Shown: positions 16,443 through 25,347 of the stretch, one piece after another | Position numbering within the stretch: the first letter of the stretch is position 1 | How the letters are laid out: each line of letters opens with the position of its first letter | NCBI GenBank assembly: GCA_900143635.1 | Contig: FREY01000012.1 | Location: 1-64,000 of the forward strand | Direction of reading: 5' to 3' | From: Rhodobacteraceae bacterium Alg231-04 | GTDB taxonomy: Bacteria; Pseudomonadota; Alphaproteobacteria; Rhodobacterales; Rhodobacteraceae | DNA: 64,000 nucleotides | Made by a program: the position numbers and the translations under genes | The notes under the pieces: model-generated | The model's input: the letters and a program-made list of their open reading frames with translations, nothing else | Database searches by the model: none | What the model was told of the DNA's origin: nothing

Positions 16443-18608
16443 TCAGCCATAATAGCCGTCGTAGCGATAGCTCTGCTTGATGCCTTCGAAACAGTTCAGC
16501 ACTGTTACCGTTTGCGCATCAGTGGCCAGCGTGTCGCCCAGCAGGGTGCTGGCCGTCCGAAGCTCTGCCTGATTGGCCTCGCCAAATCGAACACAGATGA
16601 CCGCTGCATCGACGAGCGGAGCGATATACTGTGTATCAACAACCGGCAGCAGCGGCGCGGTATCAATCACAACCACGTCAAATGCGCCGCGCGTTTCGGC
16701 AATCATTTCCAGAAATGCATCGGTCTGCAGCGGCGCGTCCGTAGGTGTGTTTGCACGACGGCTGCCAAGGATAATGCCAAGATTGCTCAGCGGATCGACC
16801 CCGTAGAATTCATCCACCAATTCCGGGGTGGCCCCCTCCCCAGTTGCGTCACCTGACTTGGCAGAGGCATTCTCAGCCTGCTCTTCAGACATCAGGAAAT
16901 CCATCAAACCATATTCCGGGTTTTCCCCAATGAAACCGTGAATGCTAGGATTGCGCAAATCGGCGTCGATCAGAAGCGTCTTTTTGCCAGCCAGCGCGTA
17001 GGTCCTGGCCAGCGAAAGGGCGGTGGTTGATTTCCCTTCCGCCGGAATTGCCGACGTCACGAGGATCACCCGCCCGCGGTCTGTGGCTGCGCCGCATGTT
17101 TGATCGACACTGGCGCGCAATTTACGGAACGCTTCGGCGAATTGCGACATCGGCTCGTTCACAACCTTGTCGGCAACACTTTTGCCGCCGCCCGAGCTGC
17201 CGATTTTCGGGATCACCGCGCCCACCTTGGCGGGAATAATATTGGCCAGCTGGCTGGCCGCAGTCACCCCACCGAAATAGAATTCCTTCAACAGCGCAGC
17301 CCCAATGCCGACACCAGCTGCGGCAACAATTGCCAGAACCAGAACTATTTTCTTGTTTGGGTATGACAGGTTGACCGCCGGAATGGCCTCGGACACGATC
17401 CGGCTGTTGGCCATCTGCAGCACCGCCTGCGTTTCAACATCACGCATCCGTCCGATCAGCTGATCATACTGGCGTTGGGCGATCTGTGCTTCTTGTTGCA
17501 ATTCATAAATATCAGCCAGCGTACCTGCGCTCAGCTCGCTCTGCAGCACCTGATTCTGCATATCGTCCAGCAGCGTCTGGCGGCTATCCCGGTAGCTCGC
17601 CACATCCTGCTGCAATCTTGACACCACGGACTGGCTGCGCAGCTGAAGTTGCCGTTCGATCTGGGCCAGCCCTTCGGTCAGGTCAATCGCCTGAACGCTT
17701 TCTGCCGCCTCGGCCTGGAGGTGGTTTCGCAATGTCAGGCGCTCCTGCTCAAGGGCGCGAATTGCGGAATCTCCGACGCTGCTCGCCAAGGCGGACCAGT
17801 CATTTTTCACGACCGCTAAGCGCGCCGCCTCGAGACTGTTCAAGCTACTGTCCATTTGCAGGCTTGCCTTGCCCAGACCAGCCGCAAGAAAAGCCAGCTC
17901 CTCGGAGCCGGTTTCAGCAATCAAACGGTCGATGTTGTCACCGATGTAAACCTGCAGGGATTCATTGCTCTGCGCCAGTCGTTGGCGGGCCTGATTCAAC
18001 TGCGACTGAAGAATATCACGGGCCGCGATGGACGAGGCGACACGGTCGGAAACCTGATCGCTGATATAGGTTCGGGCATGATCATTCGCCACATTCGCCG
18101 ATTGCCGCGGATCCGGTGTCGTAACTTGAATGGCGATCAGATAGGTCTGCCCGCGACGGCGCACAGTCAGGGATTTCGAGAACTTCTCAAGCGTTGCATT
18201 CAGCAGCGCATCCCCCGAGGGCGGTGCCGGAAGATCGATACCCAACGCGGTTTTGAAACTGTCCAACCGGCTGACCTGCGACCCGAATTCGACGCTGGTC
18301 TGCAAATTTCCGCTGGAAATGGTCTGCAGGGCAAGACTGGAGGATTTGAGGATCTCGACCTCAGTTTCAATCCGGGTGGATTCCACTCCGGAATTTGCAC
18401 TCCCACGTATTGTGGGGTCCAGCAAATTGGTCTCTTGCGGATCCACCCGCACCAATGCTGTCGACGTGTAAAGCGGGGTGGCGCGAACAACATAAACAAA
18501 TGCAATCGCGACAATCACCACTGTAATGAGGAGAACCAACCGTAATTGTCGGCGCAGAATAGCAATAACACCCAAAAGATCGAAATAATCTTCATTGGCC
18601 TGAGTCAT
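16443..18608 (-). CDS. Wzc/ExoP-like polysaccharide co-polymerase with tyrosine kinase
   Basis: 721 aa from ATG 18608 (GGGA nine bases upstream). TM1 about 23-41, a long periplasmic coiled-coil region (about 190-400), TM2 about 422-442, then a cytoplasmic BY-kinase: Walker A IPAEGKST (521-528), A' LLIDADLR, Walker B VVVIDTAPL. The C-terminus KQSYRYDGYYG is a tyrosine cluster, the usual autophosphorylation site. It controls chain length and export of exopolysaccharide in the inner membrane. Last gene of the EPS operon, 17 bp after the phosphatase gene, which may act as its partner. Confidence 0.88.
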   Translation of the reverse strand: MTQANEDYFDLLGVIAILRRQLRLVLLITVVIVAIAFVYVVRATPLYTSTALVRVDPQETNLLDPTIRGSANSGVESTRIETEVEILKSSSLALQTISSGNLQTSVEFGSQVSRLDSFKTALGIDLPAPPSGDALLNATLEKFSKSLTVRRRGQTYLIAIQVTTPDPRQSANVANDHARTYISDQVSDRVASSIAARDILQSQLNQARQRLAQSNESLQVYIGDNIDRLIAETGSEELAFLAAGLGKASLQMDSSLNSLEAARLAVVKNDWSALASSVGDSAIRALEQERLTLRNHLQAEAAESVQAIDLTEGLAQIERQLQLRSQSVVSRLQQDVASYRDSRQTLLDDMQNQVLQSELSAGTLADIYELQQEAQIAQRQYDQLIGRMRDVETQAVLQMANSRIVSEAIPAVNLSYPNKKIVLVLAIVAAAGVGIGAALLKEFYFGGVTAASQLANIIPAKVGAVIPKIGSSGGGKSVADKVVNEPMSQFAEAFRKLRASVDQTCGAATDRGRVILVTSAIPAEGKSTTALSLARTYALAGKKTLLIDADLRNPSIHGFIGENPEYGLMDFLMSEEQAENASAKSGDATGEGATPELVDEFYGVDPLSNLGIILGSRRANTPTDAPLQTDAFLEMIAETRGAFDVVVIDTAPLLPVVDTQYIAPLVDAAVICVRFGEANQAELRTASTLLGDTLATDAQTVTVLNCFEGIKQSYRYDGYYG

Positions 18609-18625
18609 CAAATAATTTCCCGTAA

Positions 18626-19432
18626 TCAATCTTCCAGCGGGGAACCCATTATTGATTCCCCAAATTCAGCAACAAATGTCTTTCCCGAAGTGTTAGACGG
18701 CAAGAAACGCATTGCCGCAAGCCGTCCTGTTTCATATGCACCCAAATCAAGATTTATCCGTGTGCCTGCCGCCTCAATTTGAGACACAATCACATGCCCA
18801 TGCACCAGCCGATGAGATCCGGTGTAGGCATCAACCTGACCCGGTGGCCCCCAAAGCAGCTGCTCCCGGTTCTGATGCTCTTCCGGCTTTTCCAAAGCAT
18901 AGCCTGCATGGGCAAACCTCAGATCCCCGACGGAGAGGGCGCAAGGCAACCCGGCCAGAAAGCTGCGATGCGCAGGCGGGATCGCAATATTGAGCTTCTC
19001 GTGCAGAAGGGGGCCATCGACCTCAAACCCTGCGTCGGTTTGAGGTTTCAGCCCGTAGGAGCGCAGGGTTTCTTCACCACCATAAGCAAGCCATTGCTTG
19101 TGTCTTGAAGGGGCTCGCAGGAACTGGGTCATCATCTCTTCGTGATTGCCACGCAGAACCAAACGCTGAAAACCCTCTGGCGCAGGCCCGATCAGCCGAT
19201 CAATCAGCTGCGCCGTCATCGGCCCCCGGTCTACCACATCCCCAAGACAGACGATGAGCTTACAGCCGCTGAATTGCCGCGCATCGGCAACCAGCATGGC
19301 TTCCAGCTTTTCATAGAGGGGCAGGCAGCCGTGAATATCGCCGATCGCGTAGATTGCTGATGGCGGCTCTGCCAGACGCAGCACATGGGGACTGTCGCTG
19401 CTTGGCCGGGGCTTGCGTCTGAACCACCTCAT
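18626..19432 (-). CDS. PPP-family metallophosphatase in the EPS operon
   Basis: 268 aa from ATG 19432, sharing one base with the stop of the upstream gene (TGATG); the longer frame to 19705 lies inside that gene and is rejected. Motifs of the PPP serine/threonine phosphatase family are complete: GDIHG, GDVVDRG, RGNHE and later HAG and HGH metal ligands. It is placed between an O-antigen ligase-like gene and a Wzc-like tyrosine kinase, where a low-molecular-weight tyrosine phosphatase (Wzb) is normally found. It may dephosphorylate the kinase or regulate polymer export. That role is inferred from position only. Confidence 0.85.
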   Translation of the reverse strand: MRWFRRKPRPSSDSPHVLRLAEPPSAIYAIGDIHGCLPLYEKLEAMLVADARQFSGCKLIVCLGDVVDRGPMTAQLIDRLIGPAPEGFQRLVLRGNHEEMMTQFLRAPSRHKQWLAYGGEETLRSYGLKPQTDAGFEVDGPLLHEKLNIAIPPAHRSFLAGLPCALSVGDLRFAHAGYALEKPEEHQNREQLLWGPPGQVDAYTGSHRLVHGHVIVSQIEAAGTRINLDLGAYETGRLAAMRFLPSNTSGKTFVAEFGESIMGSPLED

Positions 19433-20895
19433 CAGCGGAGCTTCCTGGAAATTCCAATTCCCACCAAAGCGACAAACACATAAGTGTTTGCCGCTATTTC
19501 CAGGCTGAAATCTCCCAGTGAGTGAATGGCGCAGGCAACAATTACGGAACAGGCAACCGCAGCCGGGGTAAAGGATGTCGCCCTTTCGCGCATCTGCCGC
19601 AATGCCCCCACAAAACAGATAGCCGTGATCAGCAAAGGCAGGGATCCAAGGACAACGCCAAATTCCGCCCAAAGTGTCAGATAGCTGTTGTGCGGTTTCT
19701 CCCATGTCACCGAAGTCGAAAGCGCGGGACTATGGAAGAGCTCAAAAGCGATCGGGAAACTGTCCAAACCATACCCAAGAAATGGCCGCTCAGAAATCAT
19801 CGCCAGTGTCTGCCGAAAAAGCTCCACCCGTTTGTCAGCGTCCACGATCAGAAAAGCGAGACGGTCACCGATCTGATCACCGCCCGCAACCACAGCCACG
19901 GCCGCGACGACAAGAAAGACCAGAACCAGGATCACCGCAGAGACGCCGGAAAGGGCCTTGGTTTTTCCCAGCACCGCCAGCAATAGAAATGCAGAGCCAA
20001 CAAGGCAGGACACCAGCCCCAAGCGCGAACCGGTCGCCAGCAAGGTGACAAAATTGATCGCCAGAAAGGCCGCCTGGACCACCGTTTCAATGGTAATTCG
20101 CCTCAGGTAGGACCGCCCCCGAGGCACCCGAGGTTGCGGGCCGTAGAGGTTAAACAAGAGACGACCCAGACCAACGATGAACCCCATTGTCAGATATGTG
20201 GCAAAGGAATTCCGGTTTACAAATGTACCCGTTGCATAGCCTCTGTAGGCCACCTTCTCGGAGAATAGCAGCGTATCCCCCAGAAATGTCAGTGAAATCA
20301 AAGCCCATATGGCATGCAGCAAAACGCCGTAGAAAATGAATGCCACCAGCCGCTCTGCCCGGACAGAATTTGCGCAGACCTCAAGGATCAGGAAAAACAA
20401 CATTGCGTAGCTGGTCATTCTTATCAACCCAAGCTGGGTGGCCGACGGCGAAAACGTAATATGTGCGGGCTGCAACTCTTCGTGCAAACCTTCGACGCCC
20501 CCAATAGGCAAAAGCTGAAGAACGGCCCCCAGCAATAAGACGCCCCCAGGAACAAGAACCGCCAAATGACGGCGAAACTGCGCAGGCCGCGCCGGGTCAA
20601 AGGCAGAAATCAGCAATGTGTATGTCAGGGTCAGCAGCGCAATCGCGGCAGAGGCGCCCAGCCAGGCAAGTGGCCGGTTGGCACCAAAGGGAACAGGGGC
20701 CAGAAACAAGAAGATCGCGATGCAAAGGGCAACCGCATCATTGAGTCTGCCAGCAGATTTCGAAGACAGCCGCATACGCTCCACCCGCAGAGGCACGCTT
20801 TCAAAAACCAACTCTGGCGCGTTTTGTTCCGCCGCAGATCGATCCGGCCTGGGCTGTCCGGCCTTGCGCGGCGTATAATCGGCAAAACTAATCAT
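19432..20895 (-). CDS. O-antigen ligase/polymerase-like membrane protein (Wzy_C family)
   Basis: 487 aa. A polar N-terminus of about 50 residues is followed by about 12 membrane segments. The large periplasmic loop before the C-terminal helices holds the FLGYGLDSFPIAFELFHSP and KPHNSYLTLWAEFGV segments, the WaaL/Wzy_C pattern (PHNxxL). It would polymerise or transfer polysaccharide chains at the periplasmic face. ATG 20895 follows the previous stop with no gap, and its own stop overlaps the phosphatase start. Ligase versus polymerase cannot be decided from sequence; the EPS context favours polymerase. Confidence 0.82.
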   Translation of the reverse strand: MISFADYTPRKAGQPRPDRSAAEQNAPELVFESVPLRVERMRLSSKSAGRLNDAVALCIAIFLFLAPVPFGANRPLAWLGASAAIALLTLTYTLLISAFDPARPAQFRRHLAVLVPGGVLLLGAVLQLLPIGGVEGLHEELQPAHITFSPSATQLGLIRMTSYAMLFFLILEVCANSVRAERLVAFIFYGVLLHAIWALISLTFLGDTLLFSEKVAYRGYATGTFVNRNSFATYLTMGFIVGLGRLLFNLYGPQPRVPRGRSYLRRITIETVVQAAFLAINFVTLLATGSRLGLVSCLVGSAFLLLAVLGKTKALSGVSAVILVLVFLVVAAVAVVAGGDQIGDRLAFLIVDADKRVELFRQTLAMISERPFLGYGLDSFPIAFELFHSPALSTSVTWEKPHNSYLTLWAEFGVVLGSLPLLITAICFVGALRQMRERATSFTPAAVACSVIVACAIHSLGDFSLEIAANTYVFVALVGIGISRKLR

Positions 20896-21579
20896 TCACG
20901 CGCCCCCGCCATCAACGGATATCTCTTTGACCAAGCGCAGAAAATCCCGCCGGTCACGCGCTGTGCCATGTTCAACCGCGCCAGAGAGCCAGGCACGCCT
21001 TTCAGGCTTTCTGATATAGAGCTCTGCCAGCAATGCACGGTAGCGGTGATCCTGCAAAACGACAGATGCATCCAGAGACGCCGTCTGCGGCAAGGTCGAA
21101 CTGTCCCCTTCTGCAATCGCAAAGGCCAATCGCAAACGCCGTGCAGCCTGCCAGCCCTCATTCGGTGCCAGCACCTGCGCGCGCCGCAGGCTTTCGACCG
21201 CTTTTGCGGGTTCCGCCAGCTGATGCAATGCGCTGCTACGGACGAGATGGGCAGCCGAAAACGTCGGTGAGGAAAGGAGAACCCGGTCGGCACGCTGCAG
21301 GCAGGCCTCTGCGACATTGCGCAGCGCCGCAGGACCGGCAGATATGGCGAAAGCGGAGCCGAGAAGATCATCACACTCGACCATTTGAGCCGTCTGGGCT
21401 GTCAGAGACCCGGCTTTGGCAAGCTCCGGTTTCTCATTGGCCGCTTTCAGGAAAGTCAGCGCCGCGGACCCACCTGTGGAGGTAATCGCCTTGACCTCAG
21501 GAACGGCCGTCACGACTGCTGCGAAAAACACAACGGCCGATAGGACAGCCCAAAATACATGCGTCGCGCCAAGCTTCAC
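20896..21579 (-). CDS. Membrane-anchored TPR-like protein, first gene of EPS operon
   Basis: 227 aa. One N-terminal membrane helix (VFWAVLSAVVFFAAVVTAV) and then a soluble, Ala/Leu-rich helical region with TPR-like spacing (SSALHQLAEPAKAVESLRRAQVLAPNEG at about 115-142). Two cysteines (VECDD, EACLQ) lie in the mature part. No specific family is recognised. It directly abuts the ligase/polymerase gene and so is likely a scaffold or assembly factor for polysaccharide export on the periplasmic side. Confidence 0.7.
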   Translation of the reverse strand: MKLGATHVFWAVLSAVVFFAAVVTAVPEVKAITSTGGSAALTFLKAANEKPELAKAGSLTAQTAQMVECDDLLGSAFAISAGPAALRNVAEACLQRADRVLLSSPTFSAAHLVRSSALHQLAEPAKAVESLRRAQVLAPNEGWQAARRLRLAFAIAEGDSSTLPQTASLDASVVLQDHRYRALLAELYIRKPERRAWLSGAVEHGTARDRRDFLRLVKEISVDGGGA

Positions 21580-21660
21580 GGTGCCCTCAAATTGACTAAT
21601 GGGTTCCCATCCAAGGACACCGTAGACTAAAAATTTCCAAGCTCATAAAACCGGTCAGGC

Positions 21661-21686
21661 AAAAGGGCGACCCGAAGACCGCCCTT
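21661..21686 (-). terminator. Rho-independent terminator after the secreted-protein gene
   Basis: Minus strand AAGGGCG-GTC-TTCG-GGT-CGCCCTT followed by TTTT: a seven-bp stem extended by wobble pairs and closed by a TTCG loop. It separates the small secreted-protein gene from the EPS operon. Confidence 0.8.
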
Positions 21687-21713
21687 GAACGTGAAAAACC
21701 CAAAAGGCTGTGA

Positions 21714-22130
21714 TCAGCCTGGGCTGCCGGCGACGGCGTCGAGATCAACACCACCGGAATTGCCGTTCGACACGTTTTGCGCAACCTGCTGCAGTGAGTC
21801 ACGGCGGTCTTCGGAAACCGTTTCAGCGATGGTCTCAACAATGCTGCCCATGCTTTGGCTGATCCCCGGCGTTTCCGTCGCCGCAGACACGGCCACCGTG
21901 GCCAAAGAGCCAAGCAGATTATCGACGACAGCAGCCGGCAGCTGCGCCTGAACTGCGGTGATTTGCCCAAGCGCCTGCTGCAAAATCGCAGCGCACCCTG
22001 AGGAATCACTGGAACAGGAGGAAAGCAAAGCTTCGAAATCAATATTCGGTGCTGCGGCGTTTTGGGCATTGGCCGGAACTGCAGCCAAGCTCAGAAAAGC
22101 AGCGCAGGTAATCTTTTGAATAGTATTCAT
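21714..22130 (-). CDS. Small secreted protein of unknown function
   Basis: 138 aa from ATG 22130; an upstream frame to 22187 has no better start. A clear signal peptide, MNTIQKITCAAFLSLAAVPANAQ, precedes a mature part with two closely spaced cysteines (SSCSSDSSGC), then an Ala/Val-rich helical stretch (ITAVQAQLPAAVVDNLLGSLATV type) and a Gly/Asn-rich end. No family recognised. It has its own strong terminator and is monocistronic, upstream of the EPS operon on the same strand. A structural or matrix-associated role is possible but unsupported. Confidence 0.7.
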   Translation of the reverse strand: MNTIQKITCAAFLSLAAVPANAQNAAAPNIDFEALLSSCSSDSSGCAAILQQALGQITAVQAQLPAAVVDNLLGSLATVAVSAATETPGISQSMGSIVETIAETVSEDRRDSLQQVAQNVSNGNSGGVDLDAVAGSPG

Positions 22131-22891
22131 AATGTAAATGCCTCTCAACATTCGAGGATCAAAGTCATTAAAATGGGAGCGCCACAAGCAGCTTTTTACA
22201 TTCGCACAAGCGACGACGAAAATATCTCTTCAAACTCATAATTAGAATCACATTTCAAGTAAACCAGAAACGCTCTCTCCAGAAATTGGTAAGGGAAATG
22301 AAACCTTGCCGACACTCATCCGCCGTAAAAAGGCCTTGCGCCGAACTTCCGGCTTTCAACCTGAACCTAGGTCTGGTGCTAAAGACAGCCCTGCGCCGGT
22401 GTTGTTACCGCACAGAATCCTGAATGCACCAACCGGAGCTTCGCATTTGGCAGGCCCTTGCGCCACACACATCACTTGCTCAAAACTCTAATCAATGGGT
22501 TTTGCACGCAATAATAATTTTCTATTCGAAACTTACTCAACCGATTTCACCCAAGCGCAGCTTATTACCTAAAGAAACAGCCCGAAGAAACACAAACCCT
22601 TGGACGGGTTGGTTGGCATTCTTTGCCACAGACCAAGCCGAGGCCCAATGACCCCTCTATGACGACTTCGCAAGGCAAGCAGGCCGGTTTGTCGCGGAAT
22701 TGCCAGTCCAAGGTCGCAAAACTGCAAGCGACAGGTAGAAGGATCCCGGCACTTTCCGCTTGATGGATGGAACCGAACAGAAATGCACCCGCCGTCCGGA
22801 TGCACATTGTGCGGCCAGGGGATATGCTGCGTCGGCAGAGATATTCCGCGCTGCAACAGGCACGCGCGCTCTTGATAGATAAGGCAATATC
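22131..22891. other. Long intergenic region, no gene recognised
   Basis: About 760 bp between divergent genes. The left 130 bp are AT-rich and should hold the promoter of the secreted-protein gene. Frames on either strand in the rest show no family-like content or ribosome sites. I see no repeats. Confidence 0.5.
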
Positions 22892-23989
22892 ATGACCCAC
22901 CCCAAAACCATGCACGCAGTGCAGCTTCTTGGTCATGGAGGCATTGACCAGCTTGCCTACCGAACCGATGTCCCCACACCACAGCCCGGGGTTGGCGAGG
23001 TTCTGATCAGGGTCGCCGCAGCCGGGGTGAACAACACGGACATCAACACCCGCATCGGCTGGTACTCCAAGTCGGTGGAAGCCGACACCAATGCAGGTGG
23101 CGCGGATGGATTTGAGACGCTCAATGATGATGACGCCAACTGGTCCGGCACGCCGCTGACTTTTCCACGTATTCAGGGCGCCGATGTCTGCGGCCATATC
23201 GTCGCCGTTGGTGAAAGGATTGACGCTGCCCGCATCGGTGAACGGGTGCTGGTGCGCAACATGCTGCGCTCTTACGTCGACTACCGCCCTTATGAATGCT
23301 GGACCATGGGCAGCGAATGTGACGGCGGATTTGCCCAATTTTCCGTGGCACCGGGGCGCGAAACCCATGCAGTCAGCTGTGATTGGTCCGACGCAGAGCT
23401 CGCCTCGATCCCCTGCGCCTATTCAACAGCTGAAAACATGCTTCACCGGGCCGGTGTTGGCGCGGAACGGGTGTTGATTTCGGGTGCTTCTGGCGGTGTT
23501 GGATCTGCTGCAGTGCAACTGGCAAAGCGGCGCGGCGCAACTGTCATCGCGCTTGCCTCGGCCGCCAAACTCGACGAGGTCCGCGCCATCGGGGCCGATC
23601 AGGTCATTGACGGCAATGCCGATCTGCTGGCCGAACTTGGTGAGGGCAGTGTCGACGTGGTGATTGATCTGGTAGCCGGCGACCAGTGGCCCTCCTTTAT
23701 GGACGTACTGCGCCTTGGCGGGCGTTACGCGGTGGCCGGCGCCATTGCCGGGCCGCTCTCGCAGATCGATGTCCGCACGCTTTATCTGAAAGACCTCACC
23801 CTGTTTGGCTGCACCTTTCAGGAAGATGAGGTTTTTGAGAACCTGATCTCCTACATCAAGGCCGGCGAGATCCGCCCGCTGGTCGCAAAGACCTATCCGC
23901 CGGCTGACATCACCCGCGCTCAGGAAGATTTCCTCGCCAAGGCGCACACCGGAAAACTGGTGCTGATCCCGGAGCCAGTGCACGCGTAA
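22892..23989 (+). CDS. Zinc-less MDR alcohol dehydrogenase/quinone oxidoreductase-like enzyme
   Basis: 365 aa. GroES-like N-domain (PGVGEVLIRVAAAGVNNTD at about 32-50) and a Rossmann NAD(P) domain with ISGASGGVGSAAVQLAKRRG at about 193-212. The ends of the fold (LYLKDLTLFGCTF, GKLVLIPE) are typical of the quinone-oxidoreductase branch. Asn-Asn-Thr-Asp stands where zinc enzymes have their ligands, so a zinc-independent reductase is likely. It stands alone on the plus strand before the uronate cluster; substrate unknown. Confidence 0.8.
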   Translation: MTHPKTMHAVQLLGHGGIDQLAYRTDVPTPQPGVGEVLIRVAAAGVNNTDINTRIGWYSKSVEADTNAGGADGFETLNDDDANWSGTPLTFPRIQGADVCGHIVAVGERIDAARIGERVLVRNMLRSYVDYRPYECWTMGSECDGGFAQFSVAPGRETHAVSCDWSDAELASIPCAYSTAENMLHRAGVGAERVLISGASGGVGSAAVQLAKRRGATVIALASAAKLDEVRAIGADQVIDGNADLLAELGEGSVDVVIDLVAGDQWPSFMDVLRLGGRYAVAGAIAGPLSQIDVRTLYLKDLTLFGCTFQEDEVFENLISYIKAGEIRPLVAKTYPPADITRAQEDFLAKAHTGKLVLIPEPVHA

Positions 23990-24198
23990 AGATCGAGAGA
24001 ACCGCGTTTCTCCAAGTCCAATGACCCTACTCCGGCGGCACCTGCCTGCCGCCCGGGGGCCGGGAACACACCGGCTTCGACGCCACACTCATTCGCCTGA
24101 AGCCCGCTTGCGGGCTGGAGGGCTGAGTATTGACCCAAAAGGTGTCAGACCCGCAGGGCATCTGCCATATATCTTGGCCGACCGCCGCCGCCCATGGA

Positions 24199-25347
24199 TC
24201 AGCTAAGCGCGGCAATGACACCGCGCATTTCCGCCAAACCGCGCATGCGACCTATCAGGGGATAACCGGGCTGGGTGGCGCGGTCGGAATCTGACAGCAG
24301 GTCATGCCCGTGATCCGGGCGAAACGGGATGGAGACATCACGCCGCGCTTCGGCTTCCAGCAGCTCATCGACCACCGCCACCAGATCGGTGTCGCCGTCC
24401 AGATGCGGTGCCTCCTCGAAGGAGCCATCCGGCTCTTTTCGGACATTGCGCAGATGGGCGAAATGTATCCGGTCGCCGAACTGATGGGCGATTTGGGCGA
24501 TGTCATTGGCAGGATTGGCGCCAAGCGACCCGGTGCACAGCGTCAGCCCATTCTCCGGCGCGTCGACAGCACCCATAATCCAGGCAAGATCTGCCTGGTT
24601 TGAAACAATCCGTGGCAGGCCAAGAATGTCGCGGGGCGGATCATCCGGATGGATGGCGAAACTCATCTCCAACTCCTGAGCGGTGGGAATGATCTCTTGC
24701 AGAAATCTTTTCAGATTGGCGCGCAGATCCGTAGGGGTGAGCCCCGCATAGGGTTCCAAAGCAGCCCTGAGCCCCGCCAGATCATAGCGGTCAAAGGCCC
24801 CCGGCAGCCCGGACATGATCGCAGCCAGCAAGTCTTCACGATCCGCGTCGCTGGATTGCTGGTACCAGTGGTCTGCGGCCTCCACCGCTTCGGGTGAATA
24901 GGCCTGACGGGCGTCCGCGCGGCCAACCATGAAGATCTCGAACGCGGCCATTTTTGCAGCCGAGAACCGCAGGCATGTACCGCCGCGTGCGACGGGCGCT
25001 TGCAGGTCGGTCCGCGTCCAGTCCAGCAGTGGCATGAAATTGTAGCACACCGTTTTGATACCCTCGGCGGCGAGGTTTGCCATGGACTGACGATAGGCCG
25101 AGAAGAGTCCGGACAGATCCCCTTCTCCGCGCTTGATCACCTCGTGGACAGGCAGGCTTTCGACCACATCCCAGGTGAAGCCTGCGGCTTCGATCTGCCG
25201 ACGGTGTGCGGCGATTGCGTCACGCGGCCAGACCTCGCCGTAAGGAATGTCATGCAGGGCCGTGACGATGCCCGCCGCGCCGGTCTGGGCGATTTCAGGC
25301 AGGGTGATTTTGTCGTGCGCGCCGAACCAGCGCCAGGTCTCTCTCAT
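24199..25347 (-). CDS. uxuA: Mannonate dehydratase, UxuA family
   Basis: 382 aa (E. coli UxuA is 394). The N-terminus ETWRWFGAHDKITLPEIAQTG and the motifs FAIHPDDPP, CTGSLGANPAND, FAHLRNV and FRPDHGHDLL are those of UxuA, a xylose-isomerase-like metal enzyme. It removes water from D-mannonate to give 2-keto-3-deoxy-D-gluconate (KDG) in the cytoplasm. Its start overlaps the stop of the RraA-like gene by four bases. A second, unrelated mannonate dehydratase (ManD) lies three genes upstream. It is the last gene of the cluster. Confidence 0.93.
   Translation of the reverse strand: MRETWRWFGAHDKITLPEIAQTGAAGIVTALHDIPYGEVWPRDAIAAHRRQIEAAGFTWDVVESLPVHEVIKRGEGDLSGLFSAYRQSMANLAAEGIKTVCYNFMPLLDWTRTDLQAPVARGGTCLRFSAAKMAAFEIFMVGRADARQAYSPEAVEAADHWYQQSSDADREDLLAAIMSGLPGAFDRYDLAGLRAALEPYAGLTPTDLRANLKRFLQEIIPTAQELEMSFAIHPDDPPRDILGLPRIVSNQADLAWIMGAVDAPENGLTLCTGSLGANPANDIAQIAHQFGDRIHFAHLRNVRKEPDGSFEEAPHLDGDTDLVAVVDELLEAEARRDVSIPFRPDHGHDLLSDSDRATQPGYPLIGRMRGLAEMRGVIAALS

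Noticed and set aside
22565-23368. 267-codon minus-strand frame before the MDR gene
   Set aside because: Mostly antisense to the well-supported MDR dehydrogenase.
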